Source: an uncultured Clostridia bacterium
GTDB taxonomy: Bacteria > Bacillota > Clostridia > Christensenellales > Borkfalkiaceae
Reading direction: 5' to 3'
Assembly (NCBI GenBank): GCA_937888935.1
Contig: CALARO010000220.1
Location: forward strand, 1-9,115
DNA length: 9,115 bases
Below the pieces are notes generated by a model that saw nothing but the letters and a program-made list of their open reading frames with translations, did not search any database and was not told the DNA's origin. Position numbers and translations under genes: made by a program. Below, in pieces: positions 1 through 5,226 of the stretch (positions are counted from its first letter, which is position 1; each line of letters begins with the position of its first letter).

Positions 1-176
1 ACTACATAATATAAACAGGCTCAGATTTCTTGCTTTCGCAAGTTTATCCGCGCCTATTATTTTGACAACTAACTTTTTCAAACTAATCAGCAAATCATTG
101 ATAGTAAATGCGGCAAGATGTACAAAATGTTTTCATTTGCCCCCCTAACTTGCCTGTCTGTATGATAAGGTTTGAT
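1..176. other. No clear gene; short open stretch at left edge
   Basis: I see no convincing gene here. A minus-strand frame is open from about 134 to the left edge (it contains IISLKK-like text such as LLISLKKLVVKIIGADKLAK) but it has no good start codon or ribosome binding site, so it may be a remnant or chance. A small hairpin, CTTGC-TTTC-GCAAG, lies at 31-44, with no T-run on either side to make it a terminator. Confidence 0.3.
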
Positions 177-503
177 TCACGATTCTATCTTTCCCTTAAA
201 AATGTTTGTTAGATCACGTCCACCATACATTATACGCAATATCGTTACTTTCAACAAATCTGTTTCCGTCAGATAAAACACCAAGTAGTTATCCACAGGC
301 ATAATACGTACTCGCGTTTTCCAAGGTTCTTTGTCATATACTCGATTACGTAAAGGCATTTCGTCTAAACTTTCGATAGCCGTTTGAATACGATTTAATT
401 GCCAAACGGCATTCTCGCCCGCCATCACTTTATAAGCGAGATACTCAAATATTTCACCTAAATCTTCTTCCGCTTTTTGGGCAATAAAAATAGTGTATTT
501 CAT
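177..503 (-). CDS. RelE/ParE-superfamily toxin of a type II toxin-antitoxin pair
   Basis: The 108-residue protein has the size and pattern of the RelE/ParE toxin family: an N-terminal strand (MKYTIFIAQKAEEDL), two helices with an IESLDEMP turn at about 43-50, and the C-terminal strands MPVDNYLVFY (68-77) and ILRIMYGGRD (88-97) typical of the plasmid-stabilisation subgroup. Members either cut mRNA at the ribosome (RelE/YoeB type) or poison gyrase (ParE type); the sequence does not decide which. The ATG overlaps the antitoxin stop as ATGA (500-503), and there is no good ribosome binding site, so translation is probably coupled to the antitoxin. No frameshift or truncation is seen, so it looks active. 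It probably shares the promoter upstream of the antitoxin. Confidence 0.88.
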   Translation of the reverse strand: MKYTIFIAQKAEEDLGEIFEYLAYKVMAGENAVWQLNRIQTAIESLDEMPLRNRVYDKEPWKTRVRIMPVDNYLVFYLTETDLLKVTILRIMYGGRDLTNIFKGKIES

Positions 504-802
504 AATTTAAATTTCGCTTTTAATTCCGAAAATACTTCCTCGCCGTTTCTTACTCTCCCTGCAAGCAAATCGTCATACCCTTTTTGAATTTCAGCGGACA
601 ACTGTTCTTCGCTCATCCCCTCTATACTTAACGGATGGGGCGGCAACTTAACCTCGAAAGGCAATCCCCCCTGTAAAATAATCTGCTTATAAAACATATT
701 GATTGCATTTGAAGCGGGAATCCCCAACTTGCTTAAAATTGCTTCTGCCTCCTTCTTTACTTCCGGCTCTATTCTCGCATATAAATTTGCCGATTTTTGC
801 AT
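500..802 (-). CDS. RelB/DinJ-family antitoxin
   Basis: This 100-residue protein begins with a ribbon-helix-helix region (SANLYARIEPEVKKEAEAIL, then LGIPASNAINMFYKQII), followed by GGLPFEVKLP, a hallmark of RelB/DinJ antitoxins. The C-terminal part (about 60-100) is acidic and helical and should wrap the toxin. The family neutralises its toxin and represses its own operon as a DNA-bound dimer. I chose the ATG at 800-802 over the GTG at 806-808: the GGAGG at 810-814 lies 7 nt from the ATG but only 1 nt from the GTG. The gene comes first in the operon, as is usual for RelBE-type pairs, and overlaps the toxin by 4 bp. Confidence 0.9.
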   Translation of the reverse strand: MQKSANLYARIEPEVKKEAEAILSKLGIPASNAINMFYKQIILQGGLPFEVKLPPHPLSIEGMSEEQLSAEIQKGYDDLLAGRVRNGEEVFSELKAKFKL

Positions 803-809
803 TTTCACG

Positions 810-815
810 CCTCCT
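810..815 (-). promoter_or_regulatory. Ribosome binding site of the antitoxin
   Basis: On the minus strand this reads AGGAGG, 7 nt before the ATG at 802. It decides the start codon of the antitoxin. Confidence 0.75.
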
Positions 816-834
816 ACGGTTTTTAGATACTATT

Positions 835-863
835 ATTATACACTATTGTGCGCACAAAAGCAA
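835..863 (-). promoter_or_regulatory. Sigma-A-type promoter of the toxin-antitoxin operon with operator in the spacer
   Basis: On the minus strand there is a -35 box TTGCTT (858-863), a 17-nt spacer and a perfect -10 box TATAAT (835-840). Transcription would begin a few bases before the antitoxin ribosome binding site, around 828. The spacer contains a perfect 12-bp palindrome, TTGTGCGCACAA (846-857), well placed for repression by the RHH antitoxin. Confidence 0.8.
846..857. promoter_or_regulatory. Palindromic operator (TTGTGCGCACAA)
   Basis: This perfect 12-bp palindrome lies wholly between the -35 and -10 boxes. RHH antitoxins of the RelB/DinJ type bind such inverted repeats and repress their own operon. 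Binding here would block RNA polymerase directly. The assignment is an inference from position and symmetry. Confidence 0.6.
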
Positions 864-930
864 TACTTTTGCAAAAATTTCTTAAAAATTTTTTAATTGC
901 ATTTCGGCATTTGTGCGATGACTTCTTTAC

Positions 931-1070
931 TCACTTCACCGATATACCCGTCCATTTTAAATAAGTTTCTTCAAAATCCAGCGTAATGTTGGATGGACTT
1001 GTAAATTTACCTTGTAAAATAAGCGTTTCGCCGGTTTTTGCAGTAAACCCTTCAATATAAAAGTCGTCCA
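931..1070 (-). pseudogene. 3' remnant of an unrecognised gene
   Basis: From the stop codon at 931-933 a protein-like reading runs back to about 1070: MDDFYIEGFTAKTGETLILQ, continuing to TLDFEETYLKWTGISVK. It reads like the C-terminal beta-strand end of a larger protein. The frame stays open upstream to 1134, but that extension is low-complexity and runs across coding sequence of the AraC fragment on the other strand. There is no ribosome binding site before the ATG at 1068-1070. I cannot name the family; a carbohydrate-active enzyme would fit a gene divergent from an AraC regulator, but that is a guess. Confidence 0.4.
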
Positions 1071-1071
1071 T

Positions 1072-1650
1072 AACGATGAACAAATTCAAACAATAAATAT
1101 TCTTGTCAAAAATTATGCAAATAATTTTTATCAAAAAGGCTATAAAGATATTCCTATTAAAAGCCCTATGAAAAATGAATTCGCATTCCGACAGTTAGAA
1201 AAAAACGCTTTGGAAAACTTGTTGATATATACGACACGAATGTTTTTAGAATCCGATCGAAAAGAAAATAGCGAATATAAATCGGCTACCGTAGCGGAAC
1301 AAGTGAAAAAATATGTAGACAAACACTTTCGTGAAAATATTAAATTAGATGATTTGTCTTCTGCCTTAGGATATTGTGTTGGACATATTTGCCATCAATT
1401 TAAAAAAATCTATTCTATGTCGATAATCAACTATATGTTACGCCGCAGAGTTATCGAGGCATTGGTAATGTTTGAAAATTCCGATATTTCAATACAACAA
1501 GTTTCCGATTCATTAGGTTTTGATAGCGCACAATATTTCTCATATATTTTTAAACGCTTCACTCATATTACGCCTCGACAGTATCAATCGCAAATAAGAA
1601 AAACTCACATTATCAATCCTGAATACATTATTTCAAATGCAGAATTTTAA
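1072..1650 (+). pseudogene. AraC-family transcription regulator, 5'-truncated
   Basis: The C-terminal AraC/XylS DNA-binding domain is complete. Counting from the ATG at 1168, helix-turn-helix 1 is at about 57-80 (KLDDLSSALGYCVGHICHQF) and helix-turn-helix 2 at about 106-130 (ISIQQVSDSLGF, then YFSYIFKRF), followed by the family's TPRQYQ motif. AraC regulators are usually 270-300 residues with an N-terminal cupin or other sensor domain. Here the ATG at 1168 would give only 160 residues and has no ribosome binding site. The frame is protein-like upstream to about 1072 (NDEQIQTINILVKNYANNFY) and then loses sense, with a stop at 1015-1017. The sensor domain and promoter are therefore missing, and the gene is probably dead. 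A short expressed DNA-binding fragment cannot be excluded. Confidence 0.75.
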
Positions 1651-1690
1651 AAAGCCTATTATCTCATTGTTATATTCTTTTTTCAGTCTC

Positions 1691-1713
1691 GTTTCTGTGT
1701 ACGTTTCTGTGTA
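1691..1713. repeat. Tandem 11-bp direct repeat
   Basis: GTTTCTGTGTA occurs twice (1691-1701 and 1703-1713), separated by one C, giving a 12-bp period. Only two copies are present. Integrase arm-binding sites can look like this, but no function is shown. Confidence 0.6.
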
Positions 1714-1798
1714 ATATTTAAAATTTCACTTTTTGTCTTTTTTATATCAGAAAAAGCCTCAGCCGTCAAGGGAAGAAAATATTGCTTAAAAAATTCAC

Positions 1799-1831
1799 GC
1801 CGCGCTTTTCGTTGAAAAAACGCGGCTTTTT
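1799..1831 (+). terminator. Rho-independent terminator
   Basis: The stem GCCGCG/CGCGGC (1799-1804 with 1821-1826) is extended by TTTT/AAAA, has a short loop and is followed by TTTTT. It lies about 150 nt after the AraC remnant on the same strand and would stop transcription from that side before the integrase. Confidence 0.65.
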
Positions 1832-1842
1832 ACCGCCCGTAA

Positions 1843-1868
1843 CGCAATTTTTTCGTTGCGGCTTTTTT
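1843..1868 (+). terminator. Second terminator-like hairpin
   Basis: CGCAA (1843-1847) pairs with TTGCG (1856-1860), followed by GC and TTTTTT. The stem is short, so it may be a back-up to the terminator just before it. The candidate 16-bp direct repeat begins right after it, at 1870. Confidence 0.4.
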
Positions 1869-1869
1869 A

Positions 1870-1885
1870 TTATAAATTTTTCCGT
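1870..1885. repeat. 16-bp direct repeat, left copy (candidate attachment core)
   Basis: TTATAAATTTTTCCGT is repeated exactly at 4165-4180. Both copies follow a GGC plus T-run stretch. The pair brackets the integrase and KilA-N genes, as attL/attR would. The sequence is AT-rich, so a chance match is possible. Confidence 0.35.
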
Positions 1886-2036
1886 TTTTACGCCGCCCTT
1901 GACCGCTTCGCCTTTTTCCGATGATGGTTTTGGCGTAGGTTATAAAGTTCAGCCGTAGTTCGGCTGAGTTTTGTTTCGTTTTGCCTGCGTGCGGATTCCG
2001 CTCGGTTCTTCTTCGTTTTTCTTGGGATCGGGTTGA

Positions 2037-2065
2037 TTACATTTTTCAACGAAAAACGGTATATT
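2037..2065 (+). promoter_or_regulatory. Candidate integrase promoter
   Basis: TTACAT (2037-2042), a 17-nt spacer and TATATT (2060-2065) form a reasonable sigma-A-type promoter. The start would be near 2072, leaving a leader of about 105 nt whose first bases form a hairpin, CGTAAC-CGAAA-GTTACG (2071-2087). Confidence 0.4.
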
Positions 2066-2176
2066 GTTGTCGTAACCGAAAGTTACGTGCAATTTATACG
2101 AAAAATTCGGCAAGAAAATAAACGCGTTTATGTCGCCCGACGGGACGGCTGACCAAAATTTTTCAAAAGGAGATCA

Positions 2177-3430
2177 ATGAATGAACAATTTTTAGAACCC
2201 GCTTTAAAAATGTCCGCTGGATACATAAAAAATCTTGCGACGTTTCCCGATGCAGAAGAACGCATTTCTCTCTACTTACAAAGTCTTTTATCGAGCTTTC
2301 GCCCGGCAAAAGATTCTTTCTCCGCGCAATCAGACGATACAAAACCTTCAACCGAACCCGCTTACCTTACAACAATACATTATTTTACCGTCAAGGAGAT
2401 TGCAAAAATGGACAAAACTTTCAAAAAAGTCTTTATCGCCAACGGATTAGCCGCGCACATAATGCGCATTAAACGCTATAAAACCACTGTATCGTACTGC
2501 ATACGATACAGAAGATGCGGTTACAGTATCTGCGTCAGCGCGTCAACCATCGAGAAAGTCAAAGCGAAATTTTTAGAAGCCACTCGTCCGGAAAATATCG
2601 AAAATTACAAGAAAAAGCATATCAAATCACCGAATAACACCGTGCGTTCCGTTGCTACGGAATGGCTGAAAACAAAAGAGAAAAACATCGATCCGCGCAC
2701 GCTTCGCGATTACCGGATGAATTGCAATCTGCGTATTTTCCCGAAAATCGGCGATCTCAGAATTTCGCGCGTTCGCACAAGCGATATCACAGAAATCATC
2801 GACGCCGAAAAAGGCAGAGTTACGGAAACGCTGTTTACGATTTTCAAAGGAATTATGTTGTATGCGATGGCGAACGGCGATATTACTTACAATCCTATGC
2901 TTGCCGTCAAATTCAAAAAAGCGGCGAGAACAAACCGCCGCGCACTTTCCCCGCAGGAAGAGCAAACGTTTTTCGAACGTATCGACCTGCCCGAATTCGA
3001 GCATTACAAACCTTTCTTTTTACTGCAATATTATTTCGGACTGCGCCCGTGGGAACTGACGGATTTTCATTTTGAAAACGATTTTATCGTTGTGCTGAAC
3101 GCTAAACACGAACATAACGGCGAAAAAGTTTACAAGAAAATTCCCGTTCCCGCCCAACTGAAAGCAAGGCTCGATCTTTCGCAACCGATTGAGTACAATC
3201 ACAAAACCGACGTATTAAACCGCGTTTTCAAACGTCTGATGAACGACAATACCGTTACGCAATACTTTTTACGGCACTCGTTTTCCACGATATGTCAGCA
3301 ATACGTCCGTCCGGACATCGTGAAAATATGGATGGGTGATTCGCCCGAATCGCTTGTCGGGCGCGTGTATACACATTTTCCCGATGATTTTATGCGCAGA
3401 CAAATGGATTCAGTAAAATTCTTTGCTTAA
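2177..3430 (+). CDS. Phage-type tyrosine recombinase/integrase
   Basis: This 417-residue protein should catalyse site-specific DNA integration and excision through a covalent 3'-phosphotyrosine intermediate. An arm-type DNA-binding region is visible at about 78-135 (CIRYRRCGYSICVSAS), a SAM-like core-binding domain at about 150-245 (TVRSVATEWLK, then YNPMLAVKFKK), and the catalytic domain at 255-415. Catalytic residues are Arg290 (FGLRPWEL), a likely Lys at 320/321 (YKKIPVP), Arg366 in YFLRHSFST, and nucleophile Tyr398 in VYTHF. Box II has Tyr363 where His is common, and box III has Asp388 (WMGDS) where His is common; both variants fit my memory of some Firmicute integrases, so I expect it to be active. 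The ATG at 2177 has AAGGAG only 4 nt away. A second in-frame ATG (2408, residue 78) has AAGGAG at 2393-2398 with 9-nt spacing and would yield a form lacking the first 77 residues. No excisionase gene is visible nearby. Confidence 0.92.
   Translation: MNEQFLEPALKMSAGYIKNLATFPDAEERISLYLQSLLSSFRPAKDSFSAQSDDTKPSTEPAYLTTIHYFTVKEIAKMDKTFKKVFIANGLAAHIMRIKRYKTTVSYCIRYRRCGYSICVSASTIEKVKAKFLEATRPENIENYKKKHIKSPNNTVRSVATEWLKTKEKNIDPRTLRDYRMNCNLRIFPKIGDLRISRVRTSDITEIIDAEKGRVTETLFTIFKGIMLYAMANGDITYNPMLAVKFKKAARTNRRALSPQEEQTFFERIDLPEFEHYKPFFLLQYYFGLRPWELTDFHFENDFIVVLNAKHEHNGEKVYKKIPVPAQLKARLDLSQPIEYNHKTDVLNRVFKRLMNDNTVTQYFLRHSFSTICQQYVRPDIVKIWMGDSPESLVGRVYTHFPDDFMRRQMDSVKFFA
2393..2410 (+). promoter_or_regulatory. 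Possible internal ribosome binding site and start of the integrase
   Basis: AAGGAG (2393-2398), 9 nt and an in-frame ATG (2408-2410) begin the protein at Met78, just at the edge of the family-like region (MDKTFKKVFIANGLAAH). This could be the true start or a second product. Confidence 0.4.
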
Positions 3431-3462
3431 AACGTATAACTTTAAATAGAAAATCGCCGCAT

Positions 3463-3482
3463 TTCTGCCACAAACAGCAGAA
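3463..3482. other. Short hairpin between convergent genes
   Basis: TTCTGC (3463-3468) pairs with GCAGAA (3477-3482) around an 8-nt loop. It sits in the 65-bp gap between the integrase stop and the KilA-N stop. There is no immediate T-run on either strand, so a terminator role is only possible. Confidence 0.35.
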
Positions 3483-3495
3483 TTCAGCTTAATTT

Positions 3496-3828
3496 CTATT
3501 GTTTTTTATTGATTTTACCGCGCTTTACAATAATACCTATCGCATTTGTTTCGTTTACCCATTTTTCAGGAGACAAGTAAAAACTGTTTGCACCGGATTT
3601 ATTTTCAAAGGTTGTAAATTCGCGACCTTTGAAATTCGGATTGTTTAGCTGTTCCCACAACCCAAGATAGGATACGACGTCTTTATTCCTCATCCAAGTC
3701 TGTATAGGAATTTTCGGCTCGTCTGGATTTACATATCTTGCCAAATCGGTCAACGATATATAGTCATCCTTGTTTATTCTTTTATAACGAACATCTATTC
3801 CATTTACGCTAAATTCTGTATTTGCCAT
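3496..3828 (-). CDS. KilA-N domain protein, C-terminally truncated
   Basis: The N-terminal 100 residues are a clear KilA-N domain, a DNA-binding fold common in phages and mobile elements: DDYISLTDLARYVNPDEPKI (21-40), IQTWMRNKDVVSYLGLWEQL (42-61), NNPNFKGREF (62-71) and SFYLSPEKWVNETNAIGII (82-100). Full proteins continue after the GII motif with the second half of the domain and run to roughly 250-300 residues. Here the protein ends ten residues later in KRGKINKKQ, and no other frame resumes the domain. The real start is the ATG at 3826-3828, because AAGGAG (3834-3839) lies 5 nt upstream; the longer open frame to 3861 simply translates this ribosome binding site. It converges with the integrase. 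Whether the stub is functional is doubtful. Confidence 0.8.
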   Translation of the reverse strand: MANTEFSVNGIDVRYKRINKDDYISLTDLARYVNPDEPKIPIQTWMRNKDVVSYLGLWEQLNNPNFKGREFTTFENKSGANSFYLSPEKWVNETNAIGIIVKRGKINKKQ

Positions 3829-4108
3829 ATTGTCTCCTTCGTGTTTCATTTTGAATTCCATATATCAAGCGAATAGAACGCCAAAATATTCCGTAATTTT
3901 TGAAATTATTTTTTCTTTCTGATTCAAAGATTTTTATTTGCCTTGCAGAAATACTGCACTATTCGCCTCTGTTTTCTGCATATATTATGCCAAAAAATAT
4001 GCAAAAATCAACTTAAAACAAACAATTATCTGCATATTATTTTAAGATTTTCTTTGGTATACAAATTCTTAAAATTATAACACTTTTTTTTTAAATTTAC
4101 AAGCATAA

Positions 4109-4177
4109 TCGGCATAATTTCAATTTTTTATTCGGCACAATTCAAAGTTTTTGTTCGGCATTTTTTATAAATTTTTC
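4109..4177. repeat. Three tandem imperfect 23-bp repeats
   Basis: Units begin at 4109, 4132 and 4155, each with TCGGCA followed by an AT-rich tail. The first two are most alike (TCGGCATAATTTCAATTT against TCGGCACAATTCAAAGTT); the third keeps TCGGCA and the T-run only. Such iterons can be protein-binding sites for a recombinase or regulator. Confidence 0.5.
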
Positions 4178-4180
4178 CGT
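4165..4180. repeat. 16-bp direct repeat, right copy (candidate attachment core)
   Basis: TTATAAATTTTTCCGT is identical to 1870-1885, 2,295 bp away. It lies just outside the stop codon of the ATPase/DUF4143 remnant. Confidence 0.35.
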
Positions 4181-4200
4181 ATCATCTCTCGACTTCGCAA

Positions 4201-5115
4201 TCAATCTTTTAAAAACCAATCGATTGCGCTCTGTACTTCTATTCCCTCATAATTTCCGAGCGTAAACTTATCCAAAGTTAATATAGTTTTCGGATAGTTA
4301 TCTTTTATTGCGCGAAGCGAAAACATTTCTCTGTCAAAAGTTTTTTCGTCTGTCAAAGAAGCGGAAACCTGTATATATTGCGTTACCTCGTTTTTTCGCG
4401 CAACAAAATCAACTTCCGTCGTTCCGACTTTTCCTACCGTTACATTATACCCTCTGCGAATAAGTTCAAGATATACGAGATTTTCCAACGAATACCCCAA
4501 ATCGTACTCACGTTTCGGCAATAAATATCTTCGTAACCCTAAATCTACTACATAATACTTTACGTTTTGCTTTAATATCTGTTTTCCGCTTATATCATAA
4601 CGTTCGACGGGATAATATATAAACGCTTCCGTCAAAGTCTCTATATAATCATCGACCGTGTTTTGCGATACTTTCCGTCCCGCTGAAACGATGTAATCCG
4701 TTATCTTCTTGACCGATACGGGACTTCCGATTACGCTCGCCAAATACTTTGCTATATTTTTTAACAACGCTATATCGGTTATTTTTCTTTTTGCGGGATC
4801 TTTTTCTTTGCGATTCTGACGTTCTTCTATATCTTTTACAATAACCGTGTTGTATATGCCTTCTATATACGAATCTATTTTTTCTTCACCGTCTCTCATT
4901 GTTGCAACATACGGAAAAGAACCTTGTCTCATATACTCGGCGAACAATTTATCTTTATCCGCACTCTGCTTTACTTCCACATATTCTTTGAAAGAAAACG
5001 GCAACATTTTTATTTCGATATACCTTCCCGAAAGCAACGTTGCAAGTTTGCTCGACAGTAAATACGAATTTGAACCCGTGATATATACGTCTACTCCCTT
5101 TTTAACATAAAGCAA
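4201..5115 (-). pseudogene. AAA ATPase / DUF4143 protein lacking its N-terminal ATPase half
   Basis: The reading matches the back two thirds of the common bacterial AAA ATPase plus DUF4143 family (usually about 400-430 residues). It begins inside the ATPase domain (KKGVDVYITGSNSYLLSSKL, then LLSGRYIEIKMLPFSFKEYV). A winged-helix middle follows (about 112-165, LLKNIAKYLASVIGSPVSVK), then the DUF4143 region with a PD-(D/E)xK-like pattern: Glu211 (LENLVYLEL), Glu234/Asp236 (TTEVDFVAR) and Gln249 (QYIQVS). Walker A and Walker B, which lie in the missing roughly 120 residues, are absent. The only in-frame start is a TTG at the very edge of homology, with a TGA right before it and no ribosome binding site, so this is a broken gene rather than a short variant. 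The upstream DNA is an unrelated small ORF on the same strand. Confidence 0.8.
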
Positions 5116-5197
5116 TCAGTTCGCCGATTTGGCGGATGTTCTGTTCGGTAATCACGGTGTCATCGCTGAAACGATAGGTTTTCTGTTGTTGAATCAT
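5102..5197 (-). CDS. 31-residue ORF, probably the 5' piece of another gene
   Basis: An ATG at 5195-5197 begins MIQQQKTYRFSDDTVITEQN and ends in IRQIGELIALC, with the stop at 5102-5104. A GGAG lies upstream at about 5210-5213, roughly 12 nt from the ATG, which is a loose spacing. Codon choice (ACC, CTG, CGC, AGC, GTG) is richer in G and C than in the neighbouring genes, and the text is amphipathic and protein-like up to GELI. The last codons already belong to the ATPase/DUF4143 sequence in another frame. I read it as the N-terminal fragment of an unrecognised gene fused to the ATPase remnant, though a real micro-protein is possible. Confidence 0.35.
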   Translation of the reverse strand: MIQQQKTYRFSDDTVITEQNIRQIGELIALC

Positions 5198-5226
5198 AGT
5201 GGTTTTTTCTCCTGAGTTTGTTTTAT

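Larger units (their letters stand above)
1750..1918. repeat. Imperfect inverted repeat, 23-nt arms
   Basis: The left arm (1750-1772) reads GAAAAAG, four bases, AGC, one base, GTCAAGGG. The reverse complement of the right arm (1896-1918) has the same frame of conserved blocks, with 18 of 23 positions identical. The arms enclose two smaller hairpins, so the whole stretch could fold into one cruciform or RNA structure. Confidence 0.6.
1651..2176. other. Non-coding region with several hairpins upstream of the integrase
   Basis: No coding sequence is recognisable in these 526 bases. They hold an 11-bp tandem repeat (1691-1713), long inverted-repeat arms (1750-1772 and 1896-1918), two terminator-like hairpins (1799-1831 and 1843-1868), a 7-bp stem (1949-1967), GCGG-ATT-CCGC (1991-2001), a candidate promoter (2037-2065) and a hairpin at the predicted transcript start (2071-2087). 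A position just upstream of an integrase would suit an attachment-site or integrase control region. Confidence 0.5.
3829..4200. other. AT-rich non-coding region
   Basis: No gene is visible. The stretch must hold the KilA-N promoter, though I could not pick a convincing one. It contains inverted repeats GCGAATAG/CTATTCGC (3869-3876 and 3959-3966), the hairpin TGCAG-AAATA-CTGCA (3944-3958), an imperfect AT-rich inverted repeat (4003-4051), 23-bp tandem repeats (4109-4177) and the right copy of the 16-bp direct repeat (4165-4180). Confidence 0.55.

Noticed and set aside
803..808. GTG start of the antitoxin at 808
   Set aside because: The ribosome binding site would be only 1 nt away; the ATG at 802 has 7-nt spacing.
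1168..1650. Intact short AraC-like regulator starting at ATG 1168
   Set aside because: There is no ribosome binding site, and the frame stays protein-like upstream to about 1072, so the ATG is an internal Met of a truncated gene.
2627..3075. Overlapping ORFs on both strands within the integrase
   Set aside because: They are shadows of the integrase frame: biased composition, no ribosome binding sites and no family resemblance.
3829..3861. KilA-N start at 3861 (11 extra residues)
   Set aside because: The extra residues translate the AAGGAG ribosome binding site that serves the ATG at 3828.
4109..4177. CRISPR array
   Set aside because: The units are contiguous imperfect 23-bp repeats with no unique spacers, and no cas gene is near.
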